Shown one piece after another: positions 17,027 to 25,178 of a stretch of 64,000 nt of DNA. Below the pieces are notes generated by a model. That model saw only the letters and a program-made list of their open reading frames with translations. It searched no databases and was not told where the DNA came from. Position 1 is the first letter of the stretch; every line of letters begins with the position of its first letter. This DNA comes from Arthrobacter silviterrae (GTDB taxonomy: Bacteria > Actinomycetota > Actinomycetes > Actinomycetales > Micrococcaceae). The stretch spans positions 21,801-85,800 of the forward strand of contig NZ_JAAKZI010000018.1 of NCBI RefSeq assembly GCF_011045165.1, read 5' to 3'. Made by a program: the position numbers and the translations under genes.

Positions 17027-17935
17027 TCAGGCGGGGAGGAGGCGGTGCTGCTGGCGGCGGGTCTCCCGGAGCAGGGCAGCCACCACGGCCTGCACGGCCG
17101 GGGACCGCAGCGATTCGGGGCGGGCGGCGGCCCAGTACTGCACCCGCTGCTCCACCTCCCCGGGCAGCACCCGGACAAAGCCCTCCTGCCCGTCGGCCAT
17201 GAACGCCGGCAGCATGCCAATGCCGGCGTTGGCCCGGACGGCCTCAATCTGGGCAAACACGCTGGTGGACTGGAATTCGGCCGGTGCGGAAGTGGAGCGG
17301 TGGTGGCGCTGGGCCAGCTCGGCCACCTGCAGCGTGGACTCGACGTAGGAGATGAAACGGTGGTCCTTGAGCCCCGCCTCGCTGCCTGGCAGCCCGTGCG
17401 CCTCCACGTACCCCCTCCCCGCATACAGCCGCAGCGTGTAATCGGTCAGGAAGATGACCTCCGCCCGGCCTGCATCGACGCTGCCGGCCACCACCTCCAG
17501 GTCAACCCCCGAGCGGTTCCGGCTCAATTTTCGCGTGGCGCTGAGCAGTTCCACGCGCAGCAGCGGATGGTCCAGCTGCAGCCGCACCAGAGCCGGGGTG
17601 GCAATCAGGGCGCCGAAGCCGTCTGACGTGCTGACCCGCACCACGCCGGAAACAATGTCCTTTCCCTGCCCCAGGCCTGAAGAGAGCAGGGTGAGGTTTT
17701 GCTCAATCCCTTCCGCGGCACTGACGGCGGCCCGGCCCAGCTCGGTCAGCTCCCACCCCTGCGGCGTGCGCTCCAGCGTGCGCCCGCCCAACTGCTTGTC
17801 CAGGGCCAGGATGCGCCGGGACACCGTGGTGTGGGTGATCTCCAGGGCATCCGCCACGGCGGTAAAGCGGCCCAGCCGGGCAACTGTCAGCAGGATCAAC
17901 AGGTCATCCGGGTTCGGAAACCTCTTAAAGTCCAT
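17027..17935 (-). CDS. LysR family transcriptional regulator
   Basis: The 302-residue protein has an N-terminal LysR helix-turn-helix (DDLLILLTVARLGRFTAVADAL, then THTTVSRRILALDKQLG) and a C-terminal periplasmic-binding-like effector domain. The ATG at 17935 is chosen because GGAGGG lies 7 nt upstream; upstream in-frame ATGs lack this. It is divergent from the hydroxyisobutyrate dehydrogenase operon, the usual position of a LysR activator of that operon. Its 3' end abuts repeat array A. Candidate effectors are hydroxy-acids or their CoA esters, but this is inference. Confidence 0.9.
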   Translation of the reverse strand: MDFKRFPNPDDLLILLTVARLGRFTAVADALEITHTTVSRRILALDKQLGGRTLERTPQGWELTELGRAAVSAAEGIEQNLTLLSSGLGQGKDIVSGVVRVSTSDGFGALIATPALVRLQLDHPLLRVELLSATRKLSRNRSGVDLEVVAGSVDAGRAEVIFLTDYTLRLYAGRGYVEAHGLPGSEAGLKDHRFISYVESTLQVAELAQRHHRSTSAPAEFQSTSVFAQIEAVRANAGIGMLPAFMADGQEGFVRVLPGEVEQRVQYWAAARPESLRSPAVQAVVAALLRETRRQQHRLLPA

Positions 17936-18026
17936 CCAGCATCCCTCCATATGTACGGGCCGGATCCCCGGCCGGCCGGCAAAGTGCATCCATGCACATG
18001 GCGTCTGCCATTTTTGGTCTTGTTTG

Positions 18027-18041
18027 CACTCTAACAGGGTG
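18027..18041. promoter_or_regulatory. Candidate LysR binding site
   Basis: CACTCT and AGGGTG arms surround AAC, forming a 15-bp dyad of the T-N11-A kind bound by LysR regulators. It lies in the 176-bp gap between the LysR start and the mmsB-like start. Location and symmetry are seen; binding is inferred. Confidence 0.4.
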
Positions 18042-18111
18042 TGATGGTTGTCATATCCGGTAAAAAATTGGGCCGGGGCATAATGGGAACAGTGAGCAAA
18101 GGGGCTTCATC

Positions 18112-19041
18112 ATGGCAACAGTGGCGTGGATTGGATTGGGCAACATGGGCGGGCCCATGACTGCCAACATGGTCAAGGCCGGCCACGCCGTTCGGGGCTT
18201 CGACCTCAGCACGCACGCACTCGAGGCCGCCGTCGCCCACGGGGTCACCGCCACCGCCTCGATTGCGGAGGCAGTCCAGGGCGCCGACGTCGTATTTACC
18301 ATGCTTCCCAAGGGTGACCACGTCCGCAGCGTCTACTTTGGCGAGGCCGGCATCCTGGCCCATGCCGCCAAGGAAACCCTCCTCATTGACTCCTCCACCA
18401 TCGACATTGAGTCCGCCCAGGCCGTGCACGACGCCGCTGCTGCCGCCGGCTTCCGCTTTGTGGACGCCCCGGTCTCGGGAGGCATGAGCGGCGCGGCCGC
18501 CGGAACCCTCACCTTCATGATCGGCGGCGAGTCAGGCGCCGTGGCCGAGGCGTCCGGGTACATCGAGCCCATGTCCGCAAACATCATCCCCACGGGCGGC
18601 GCCACCACCGGCCAGGCCGCCAAGATCTGCAACAACCTGATGCTGTTCATCAACCTGGCCTCCACATCCGAAGGCGCCGTGCTGGCGGACCGGCTGGGCC
18701 TGGACAAGCAGGTCTTTTGGGACATTGCCTCCGTCTCCTCCGGCGACAGCTGGGCGCTGCGCACCTGGTACCCGCTGGCAGGGGTGGTCCCCACCGCTGC
18801 CTCCAACAACGGCTTTGCCCCCACGTTCACCGCCGAACTGGCCAACAAGGACATCGGCCTGGCCATTGCGGCCGCCCGGAGCACCGAGACGCCGCTTGAG
18901 ATCGGCGAGCACGTCCAGCAGCTGTTCCAGCGCCTGATCGACGGCGGCCAGGGCGCCAAGGACTGCACCATGATTGTGTCCCTGGTGGACGGCTCCCTCG
19001 CAGCCCCGGCCGTGCCCGCATCCGCCACAGCCCTTTCCTAG
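18112..19041 (+). CDS. mmsB: 3-hydroxyisobutyrate dehydrogenase
   Basis: This 309-residue beta-hydroxyacid dehydrogenase oxidises 3-hydroxyisobutyrate to methylmalonate semialdehyde with NAD, a step of valine and thymine breakdown. It has the N-terminal cofactor motif IGLGNMGGPM, the substrate-binding DAPVSGGMSGA (118-128) and catalytic Lys171 in GQAAKICNN. The late segment WYPLAGVVPTAASNN with FTAELANKDIGLA is the form seen in hydroxyisobutyrate dehydrogenases rather than tartronate-semialdehyde reductases. It heads a tight four-gene operon divergent from a LysR regulator. Confidence 0.88.
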   Translation: MATVAWIGLGNMGGPMTANMVKAGHAVRGFDLSTHALEAAVAHGVTATASIAEAVQGADVVFTMLPKGDHVRSVYFGEAGILAHAAKETLLIDSSTIDIESAQAVHDAAAAAGFRFVDAPVSGGMSGAAAGTLTFMIGGESGAVAEASGYIEPMSANIIPTGGATTGQAAKICNNLMLFINLASTSEGAVLADRLGLDKQVFWDIASVSSGDSWALRTWYPLAGVVPTAASNNGFAPTFTAELANKDIGLAIAAARSTETPLEIGEHVQQLFQRLIDGGQGAKDCTMIVSLVDGSLAAPAVPASATALS

Positions 19042-19054
19042 GAAGGTTATTGCC

Positions 19055-20560
19055 ATGACTGAAACAACCACCCAGACAGCACCCGCCGTCCGCGACTGGC
19101 CCATGTGGATCGGGGGCCAGGAGCAGCCCTCAAGCGGCGCGCAGTGGCGCGAGGTCTTCAACCCCGCCCGCCGCGAAACCGTCATAGCCCGCGTCCCCGC
19201 CGGCACCGTGGAGGACGTGGACCGGGCCGTGGCGGCCGCCCGCGCAGCCTACCCGGCCTGGCGTGCCCAGCACTTTACCGGCCGGGCCAAGGCTCTGCTG
19301 GCCATCGCCGACGAACTCGAGCAGCGCAGCGAGGAATTCGCCCGGCTCACCGCGCTGGACACCGGCAACGCGCTGCGCACCCAGGCCCGCCCCGAGTCCA
19401 CCACCATGGTGGCCATGTTCCGCTACTTCGCCGGCATCGCCGGGGAGGTCAAGGGCACCACGCTGCCGGCCGGCGAGAACCAGCTGCAGTACACGCGCCT
19501 GGAACCCCTCGGCGTGGTGGCCGCGATCCTGCCCTGGAACTCGCCCCTGATGATCGCTGCGTTCAAGATCCCCGCGGCGCTCGCCGCCGGGAACACCGTC
19601 ATCATGAAGGCGGCCGACGACGCCCCGCTCACCATCCTCAAGCTGGCGGAAGTGTGCAACCGGCACCTGCCGGCCGGCGTCGTCAATGCCCTGACCGGGC
19701 GCGGCGGCGTGATCGGCACCGCCCTGGCCAACCACCCCGGCGTCGACAAGGTCTCCTTCACCGGCTCCACGGAAGTGGGCCGCGAGGTGGCCGGGGAGGC
19801 CGGCGCGCGGCTGGCCCACATGTCGCTGGAGCTGGGCGGGAAGAACCCCTCCATCGTTTTCCCCGACGCCGTGGACGACGACGAACTCCTGGACGGCCTG
19901 CTCCTCGCCTCCCGCTTTACCCGTCAGGGCCAAAGCTGCACGGCCGGCTCCCGCCTGTTCCTCCACGAGGACATATACGACGACGTCCTGGGCCGCCTCA
20001 GTGCCCGCCTTGGGGCGCTGAAGGTCGGTGACCCGCTGGACGAGGCCTCCGACATGGGCGCCATCATCAACCGCAAGCAGCACTCGGCCATCACCGGCTA
20101 CCTCGACGAAGGGCGCGCCACGCCGGGCATGAAGGCGGTGCTGGGCGGCAGTGCCCCCAGCGACGGGCCGCTGACGGAGGGCTACTACCACCTGCCCACC
20201 GTCTTCAGCGGGGTCCGCAACGAGTTCAGGCTGGCCCGCGAGGAGATCTTCGGCCCGGTCCTGGTGGCCATCCCCTGGAAGGACACCGAGGACGTGATCC
20301 GCATGGCCAACGACACCAACTACGGACTGGCGGCCTATGTGTGGAGCCACAATCTGGACAACGCACTGAACACGGCCCACCGGATCGACGCCGGCTGGGT
20401 GCAGGTCAACCAGGGCGGCGGGCAGGTGGTGGGCCAGTCCTACGGCGGCTACAAGCAGAGCGGGATCGGCCGGGAAGTGTCCCTGGAGGGCATGCTGGCC
20501 GGCTTCACCCAGACCAAGCAGATCAACGTAAAGCTGCGCGGAGTGGGCAGCAATGGGTGA
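19055..20560 (+). CDS. NAD(P)-dependent aldehyde dehydrogenase (hydrolytic type)
   Basis: The 501-residue enzyme has all catalytic positions of hydrolytic aldehyde dehydrogenases: Asn162 in PWNSPL, Glu259 in LELGGKN and nucleophile Cys295 in GQSCTAG. The cofactor motif FTGSTEVGREVA is near 235. The cysteine context GQSCTAG differs from the GQRC form I associate with CoA-acylating methylmalonate-semialdehyde dehydrogenase (MmsA). GGAAGG precedes the ATG at 19055; the frame upstream overlaps mmsB and is not used. Position directly after mmsB suggests methylmalonate semialdehyde or a similar aldehyde as substrate, giving a free acid. Confidence 0.87.
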   Translation: MTETTTQTAPAVRDWPMWIGGQEQPSSGAQWREVFNPARRETVIARVPAGTVEDVDRAVAAARAAYPAWRAQHFTGRAKALLAIADELEQRSEEFARLTALDTGNALRTQARPESTTMVAMFRYFAGIAGEVKGTTLPAGENQLQYTRLEPLGVVAAILPWNSPLMIAAFKIPAALAAGNTVIMKAADDAPLTILKLAEVCNRHLPAGVVNALTGRGGVIGTALANHPGVDKVSFTGSTEVGREVAGEAGARLAHMSLELGGKNPSIVFPDAVDDDELLDGLLLASRFTRQGQSCTAGSRLFLHEDIYDDVLGRLSARLGALKVGDPLDEASDMGAIINRKQHSAITGYLDEGRATPGMKAVLGGSAPSDGPLTEGYYHLPTVFSGVRNEFRLAREEIFGPVLVAIPWKDTEDVIRMANDTNYGLAAYVWSHNLDNALNTAHRIDAGWVQVNQGGGQVVGQSYGGYKQSGIGREVSLEGMLAGFTQTKQINVKLRGVGSNG

Positions 20561-21848
20561 CAGCGGGCTGCCGCTGGCGGGGATCCGCGTCCTGGACCTG
20601 AGCCGTGCATTGGCAGGGCCGTACTGCACGGCCCTGCTCGGCGACCTGGGCGCGGACATCATCAAGGCCGAAAGCATCAAGGGCGGGGACTCCAGCCGTT
20701 CCTGGCCGCCCTTTGAACACGAGCACAGCCTGTATTTCGACTCCGCCAACCGGGGCAAGGAATCCATTGCGATTGACTTTTACAGCCCGGAGGGCCGGGA
20801 GCTGCTGTGGACACTTGCCCTCAGCGCCGACGTCGTAGTGGAAAACTTCCGCCCGGGCGTGCTGTCCACCATGTCCCTGGACCCGGATGCCCTGCGGGCG
20901 GCCAAGCCAGGCATCATCATTGCCTCCGTCAGCGGCTTCGGCGCCATTGGGCCACTGTCGCAGGCGCCCGGGCTGGACCAGGTGGCCCAGGGCATGACGG
21001 GGCTGATGTCCGTCACAGGTGCTGACGCCGACACCATGGTGAGGGTGGGCGTGCCCATCATCGACATGGTCTCCGGCATCAACACGGCCCTGGGCATCGC
21101 CGCCGCCCTGGTGGGACGTGAACGCACCGGCACCGGCATGGAGGTTTCCACCTCGCTGCTGGAAACCGGGCTGGCGCTGGCCGCGTTCCAGGGCCAGAAG
21201 TACCTCAGCACTGGGGAGGTGCCGGTGCCGCAGGGCAACAACCACCCGGTCCTGTCCCCGTACGGCGTGTTCAGCACGGGCGACATTCCGCTCATCATCG
21301 CCGTGGGCAACCAGACCCAGTGGGGCGTGCTCTGCCGGCTGCTGGGCGCCCCCGAACTGGAGGGCCACCCCGACTACGCCACCGGCAAGCTGCGCAACGT
21401 CAACCGCCACGCCCTCAAGGACGTCCTGGAGAAACTGCTCGCCAACGGCACGGCGGAGCACTGGCTGCGCGAACTGCGGGCCGCCAAGATCCCCGCCGGG
21501 CCCATCTACAATTACGCCCAGGCCTTCGCCGATCCGCAGGTCCAGGCGCTGGGCGTGGTGCAGGAAGTCCGGCGCGCGGACGGATCGGCCCTGCCGCTGG
21601 TTCGCGGACCCATTTCCGTCAACCGGCAGGCGCCGGCCATCCGCAATGCACCTCCCGCACTGGGCCAGGACACCCTTGCCGTTTTGGCGCGGCTGGGGCT
21701 GACTGCGGAACAGGTTGCAGGGCTCGTGGAGGCGGGCGTAGTGCTGGCTGTGCCGGCCCCCGCTGTGGACCCGGCCCCCGTCCCAACCCCGGCGGCAGGC
21801 GGGCCGGCCGCCCAAGGTGACGGCCCGACGTCGGACGTGTTGGCGTGA
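20553..21848 (+). CDS. Class III CoA-transferase (CaiB/BaiF family)
   Basis: The 431-residue protein begins GIRVLDLSRALAGPYCTALLGDLGADIIKAE, the family hallmark (the residues of this start lie at 10-40). Catalytic Asp142 lies in PGLDQVAQG, where the enzyme forms its aspartyl-CoA anhydride. These enzymes move CoA from one acid to another. The last 35 residues are Pro/Ala-rich (APAVDPAPVPTPAAG) and appear to be an added tail. The start overlaps the aldehyde dehydrogenase gene by 8 nt and the stop overlaps the next gene, so it is translated as part of the operon. It could activate the free acid produced upstream. Confidence 0.9.
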   Translation: MGDSGLPLAGIRVLDLSRALAGPYCTALLGDLGADIIKAESIKGGDSSRSWPPFEHEHSLYFDSANRGKESIAIDFYSPEGRELLWTLALSADVVVENFRPGVLSTMSLDPDALRAAKPGIIIASVSGFGAIGPLSQAPGLDQVAQGMTGLMSVTGADADTMVRVGVPIIDMVSGINTALGIAAALVGRERTGTGMEVSTSLLETGLALAAFQGQKYLSTGEVPVPQGNNHPVLSPYGVFSTGDIPLIIAVGNQTQWGVLCRLLGAPELEGHPDYATGKLRNVNRHALKDVLEKLLANGTAEHWLRELRAAKIPAGPIYNYAQAFADPQVQALGVVQEVRRADGSALPLVRGPISVNRQAPAIRNAPPALGQDTLAVLARLGLTAEQVAGLVEAGVVLAVPAPAVDPAPVPTPAAGGPAAQGDGPTSDVLA

Positions 21849-22684
21849 GCGCCGCACCGGCCGGGACCCCCGGGGAATCCTCGCCGCGGGTAGGCCGGCT
21901 GCGCGTGGAGAACAACGGCCCCGTCGCCACGCTCATCATGGACAATCCCGCCATGCGCAACGCCATCACCGCCGGCATGTGGCCGCAATTTGCCGAGCAG
22001 CTGGACGCGCTGGAGGCCGACGACACGGTCAAGGTGGTGGTGGTGCGCGGGGAAGGTAAGCATTTTTCCGCCGGCGCGGACATCGCCTCGGTGCGGGAAA
22101 TCCTGCGGGACCCCGCCACCGGAAAGCGCGACGGCGGCGACATCACGGTGGCCGAAACCGCCCTGGCCCGCTTCCGCAAGCCCACCATTGCCGCGATTGA
22201 CGGGTACTGCGTGGGCGGCGGCTGGCAGATCGCCGGGGCGTGCGACATCCGGCTCGCCTCCGAAAACGCGGTCTTTGGCATCACGCCGGCGAAGATCGGC
22301 ATTGTGTACCCGCTGTCGGGAATCCGGAAGCTCGTGGAGCTGGTGGGGCCCGCCGTGGCGAAATACCTGTTGTTCAGCGGCGAGATGGTCGACGCCGCCG
22401 AGGCACTGCGCCTGGGCCTGGCGGTGAAGGTGCTGCCCGGCGGCACCTTTTGGCACGACATCGAGGCGTTCGCCCTGATGCTGGCCGGCCGCTCCCAGTT
22501 TTCCATCCAGTCGCAAAAGGACCTGGTCAACGCCCTTAGCTCCGGTGTTCCGGAGGCCGAACTGGCGGAACGGAACACGCATTGGCAGCGCGAAATGGCG
22601 GCCAGCGCCGATCCGCGGATCGGCGTGGCCGCCTTCCTTGCCAAGGAGACGCCGCAGTTCACCTGGCTCCGCCCCCTCCAGTAG
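21845..22684 (+). CDS. Crotonase-superfamily enzyme, possibly methylmalonyl-CoA decarboxylase-like
   Basis: The 279-residue crotonase has oxyanion-hole segments GKHFSAGADIA (71-81) and GYCVGGGWQIAGACD (120-134). The two glutamates of enoyl-CoA hydratases are missing: Gln128 stands in the first position and Pro148 in the second. The segment FGITPAKIGIVYPLSGIRKL (144-163) instead resembles my recollection of the E. coli methylmalonyl-CoA decarboxylase active site, with Tyr155 in the position of its conserved Tyr. It is therefore probably not a standard hydratase. It starts at a GTG overlapping the CoA-transferase stop (GTGA). Repeat array B follows. Confidence 0.8.
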   Translation: MSAAPAGTPGESSPRVGRLRVENNGPVATLIMDNPAMRNAITAGMWPQFAEQLDALEADDTVKVVVVRGEGKHFSAGADIASVREILRDPATGKRDGGDITVAETALARFRKPTIAAIDGYCVGGGWQIAGACDIRLASENAVFGITPAKIGIVYPLSGIRKLVELVGPAVAKYLLFSGEMVDAAEALRLGLAVKVLPGGTFWHDIEAFALMLAGRSQFSIQSQKDLVNALSSGVPEAELAERNTHWQREMAASADPRIGVAAFLAKETPQFTWLRPLQ

Positions 22685-22699
22685 CCTCCCCTCCCTTTT

Positions 22700-22872
22700 G
22701 ACGCTCGGTTGCAATCGGGGGTCATTTCCCCGACGCTCGGTTGCAAACGGGTGAGTTTTGGGGATCGCTCCCTCAGTCGCCAACCGAGGGTCGGCTGGAT
22801 GTGCCCCGGTTGGAACCGAGGGTCGGCTGGATGTGCCCCGGTTGGAACCGAGGGTCGGAGGGGGCGGGGGCG
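22700..22872. repeat. Palindromic intergenic array with 32-bp period (copy B)
   Basis: Left-arm units start at 22700 and 22732 with the core GACGCTCGGTTGCAA, and the next phase position 22764 reads ATCGCTCCCTC, the left half of the central hairpin. The right half of that hairpin (GGGAGCGT) is missing. Inverted units start at 22788 and 22820, with a partial at 22852, again exactly 32 bp apart. Their middle (GGCTGGATGTGCCCC) differs from copies A and C. The array lies between a plus-strand crotonase and a minus-strand ABC gene, ending beside the latter's stop. Confidence 0.88.
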
Positions 22873-22873
22873 G

Positions 22874-23545
22874 CTAGTCTTCGGTGAGCTTGCCGCGGGC
22901 CAGGCGGAACTTCCTGTCGGTCTGTGAGGCCAGGGCGTGGTCGTGGGTGACTACCAGGATGGTGGTCTTCTTTTCGTGCGCCAGCTGGCGCAGCAGGGCA
23001 ATGATGAGCTCGCCCGTCTCGTCGTCCAGGTTGCCGGTGGGCTCGTCTGCCAGGATCAGCTTCGGATTGTTCGCCAGCGCCCGGGCAATGGCCACGCGCT
23101 GCTGCATGCCGCCGGAGAGGCGGTTCGCCTTCCGCCCGTGCATCTCCTCCGTCAATTCCACCTGGTTGAGCAGCTCCGCGGCACGCTTGCTGCGCTCGCC
23201 GTGCCGCACCCCGGCGAACTCCATGGGCAGCATGACATTTTCCAGCGCCGAGAGGTTCGGGATCAGGTTGTACTGCTGGAACACGAAGCCGATGTCGTCG
23301 CGCCGGTAGGCCGTCAGCTTCCTGTCCGGAAGTTTGGAAATGTTCACCTCATCCACCACCACATCCCCCGAGCTGGCCTTGTCGAGCGCGCCCAGCAGCG
23401 ACAGCAGGGTGCTCTTGCCGCTGCCGCTCTTGCCCAATATTGCGGCAAAAGTGCCCTGTTCCAGGGTGAAGCTGACACCGTTGACGGGCTTGATGGTCCG
23501 GTCTCCGGAATTAAACGTCTTGACAACATCAGTAACACTAAGCAT
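22874..23545 (-). CDS. ABC transporter ATP-binding protein (MacB/LolD type)
   Basis: The 223-residue ATPase has Walker A GKSGSGKST (38-46), signature LSGGMQQRVAIARAL near 142 and Walker B LILADEPTGNLD near 162, followed by ILVVTHDHALA. The EPTGNLD form and short length identify the MacB/LolD/FtsE-like group, which does not move substrates across the inner membrane directly but powers a FtsX-like permease. It starts 3 bp after the permease stop on the same strand, so the two form one complex. Its stop abuts repeat array B. Confidence 0.9.
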   Translation of the reverse strand: MLSVTDVVKTFNSGDRTIKPVNGVSFTLEQGTFAAILGKSGSGKSTLLSLLGALDKASSGDVVVDEVNISKLPDRKLTAYRRDDIGFVFQQYNLIPNLSALENVMLPMEFAGVRHGERSKRAAELLNQVELTEEMHGRKANRLSGGMQQRVAIARALANNPKLILADEPTGNLDDETGELIIALLRQLAHEKKTTILVVTHDHALASQTDRKFRLARGKLTED

Positions 23546-23548
23546 GGT

Positions 23549-25015
23549 TTACTCTCCTCGCAGGACTTCGATGGGGCGGACTTTTGCTGTCAGCAGGGAC
23601 GGGATCAGGGCGCCAATTGCGGCGATCACCAGAATTCCGACGGCGCCCAGCACCAGGGTCTGCCAGCCGACGGATGTGCTGATGGTTCCGATGAGCTGGC
23701 TGGCACCCGAGAAGGCGCCGCGGGTCCGGGTGAACCCGCCGCCGCCGAACCCGCCGCCGAACCCGCCGCCGCCCCCGGCGCCCTGGACGGGGCCGGCCGC
23801 CGCTGCCGTGGAACCGGTGTTTCCGGCCACCAGGGCGCTGACGATCGGGTTGCTGCTAAATGCGGCCACGACGGCGCCCACCACGGTGCCCATGACCACC
23901 AGGACCATGGCCTCCAGGACAAACTGGACGCCGATGGTGCGGTTGGCGGCTCCGATCGCCTTCAACACGCCAATTTCCCGACGCCGTTCACGCACCACCA
24001 TGATCATGATCAGCAGCACTATGAGCCCGGCCGTGACGAGGGAGGCGATGAAGGCGATGAGGGAGATGCTTTGCACGCTGCCGAGGGAGCTGATGGCTGA
24101 TTGCAGGCCCGAGGAGCCGGCCGTTACGTCCACATTGGTGGCCCCGAGTGAGGCGGTGAGGGCGGCCTGTGTGGCGGAGACATTTTCAATGTTGTCCACC
24201 ACCACGTTCAGGCTGCTGAGCTGGCCGGCCTGGCTGGTCAGGGTCTGCGTGGCGGCCAGCGGCAGGTAGATGCCGTTGTTGTCGAAGGCGTCCCCGGCGT
24301 CGAAAATGCCCGTCACCGTCATGGTGCGGCTCTGGACGGTGAAGGTGGAACCAACCTTCAGGGAATTCTTGGTGGCCAGCGTGGTGCCGACCAGGGCCTG
24401 GGTTGAATTGGCCGCAAAGTCCGTCAGCTGCGCGCCGCTGGTGACCTTGATGGCCGCACCCGTGGCCGTCGTCGAGGTTGAAACGCCCGTGGCCTGGATG
24501 GGGATGGTGAACGCGGGGCGCGTGGTGGTGCTGCCGCCCGTCGAGCCTCCGGTGGCGCCGCTGTTGCTGTTGTTGCGCTGGCCCAGGACGCCGGGGTCAA
24601 CAGCCGACTTGAGGCTGGTGGTGCCGCTGGAGCCAAAACCGCCGCCGGGGCCCCCGCGGTCGGCGCCCTGCCCGGCCCCGGGCGTCGCCGTCGTGGTGGA
24701 CGTTGCCGCCGAATTGGCCAGCCGCACACTCAACGTCCCGTTGACGCTTGTTACATGCGCGACGGCGGCCGCCTTGGTGGCGTCAGCAGCGGTCAGAGGG
24801 TTGCCGCCGCCGAGCCCTCCGCGGGAGCCTGCCGGATTGACCGTGAGATTGTTGCCCACGGACGCCTTGAGTGAGTCGACCTTGGCGCCCACCGCCTGGT
24901 TGGCCACCAGCATGGCCAGCGCCAGCCCTATTGCCACCGCCAAAATGACCACGACGGCGCCGCTGCGCACCTTGTTGCGGAACGCGTTGCCCACGCTCCG
25001 GGAAACCACACCCAT
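23549..25015 (-). CDS. MacB/FtsX-like ABC transporter permease
   Basis: The 488-residue protein has one N-terminal membrane segment (residues 17-40), a large Ser/Thr/Gly-rich extracytoplasmic region (40-310), and three C-terminal segments with ERRREIGVLKAIGA, the typical FtsX coupling motif. Between the second and third C-terminal segments lies a glycine-rich insertion (GGGGGFGGGFGGGGF). The ATG at 25015 has AGGGAG upstream and is preferred to a GTG 27 nt earlier. It pairs with the ATPase downstream. Such systems act on cell-envelope peptides or mechanotransmission; the substrate is unknown. Confidence 0.87.
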   Translation of the reverse strand: MGVVSRSVGNAFRNKVRSGAVVVILAVAIGLALAMLVANQAVGAKVDSLKASVGNNLTVNPAGSRGGLGGGNPLTAADATKAAAVAHVTSVNGTLSVRLANSAATSTTTATPGAGQGADRGGPGGGFGSSGTTSLKSAVDPGVLGQRNNSNSGATGGSTGGSTTTRPAFTIPIQATGVSTSTTATGAAIKVTSGAQLTDFAANSTQALVGTTLATKNSLKVGSTFTVQSRTMTVTGIFDAGDAFDNNGIYLPLAATQTLTSQAGQLSSLNVVVDNIENVSATQAALTASLGATNVDVTAGSSGLQSAISSLGSVQSISLIAFIASLVTAGLIVLLIMIMVVRERRREIGVLKAIGAANRTIGVQFVLEAMVLVVMGTVVGAVVAAFSSNPIVSALVAGNTGSTAAAAGPVQGAGGGGGFGGGFGGGGFTRTRGAFSGASQLIGTISTSVGWQTLVLGAVGILVIAAIGALIPSLLTAKVRPIEVLRGE

Positions 25016-25178
25016 GTCCTGCTCCCTGCTTTTGATGGCCACCCGAGCGGCGGCCGTCCAGCTTCCATGTTCTGGCGGCCGGCGGAGCGTTCGATAGGGG
25101 TGGGCTGTGCGTGGGCTGTGAGATTCCGGGCCGGTAGACTGTTCGGCGGGAACACCAACGACGTAATTGAGGCCTCAC

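Noticed and set aside
16663..17424. Minus-strand frame with repeated SRTNGAIFPIP-like sequence across repeat array A
   Set aside because: The protein repeat comes only from reading the 32-bp DNA units; it overlaps LysR out of frame and has no domain.
19130..20767. A 545-codon minus-strand frame opposite the aldehyde dehydrogenase
   Set aside because: Antisense shadow of a well-supported enzyme; it also overlaps the CoA-transferase start.
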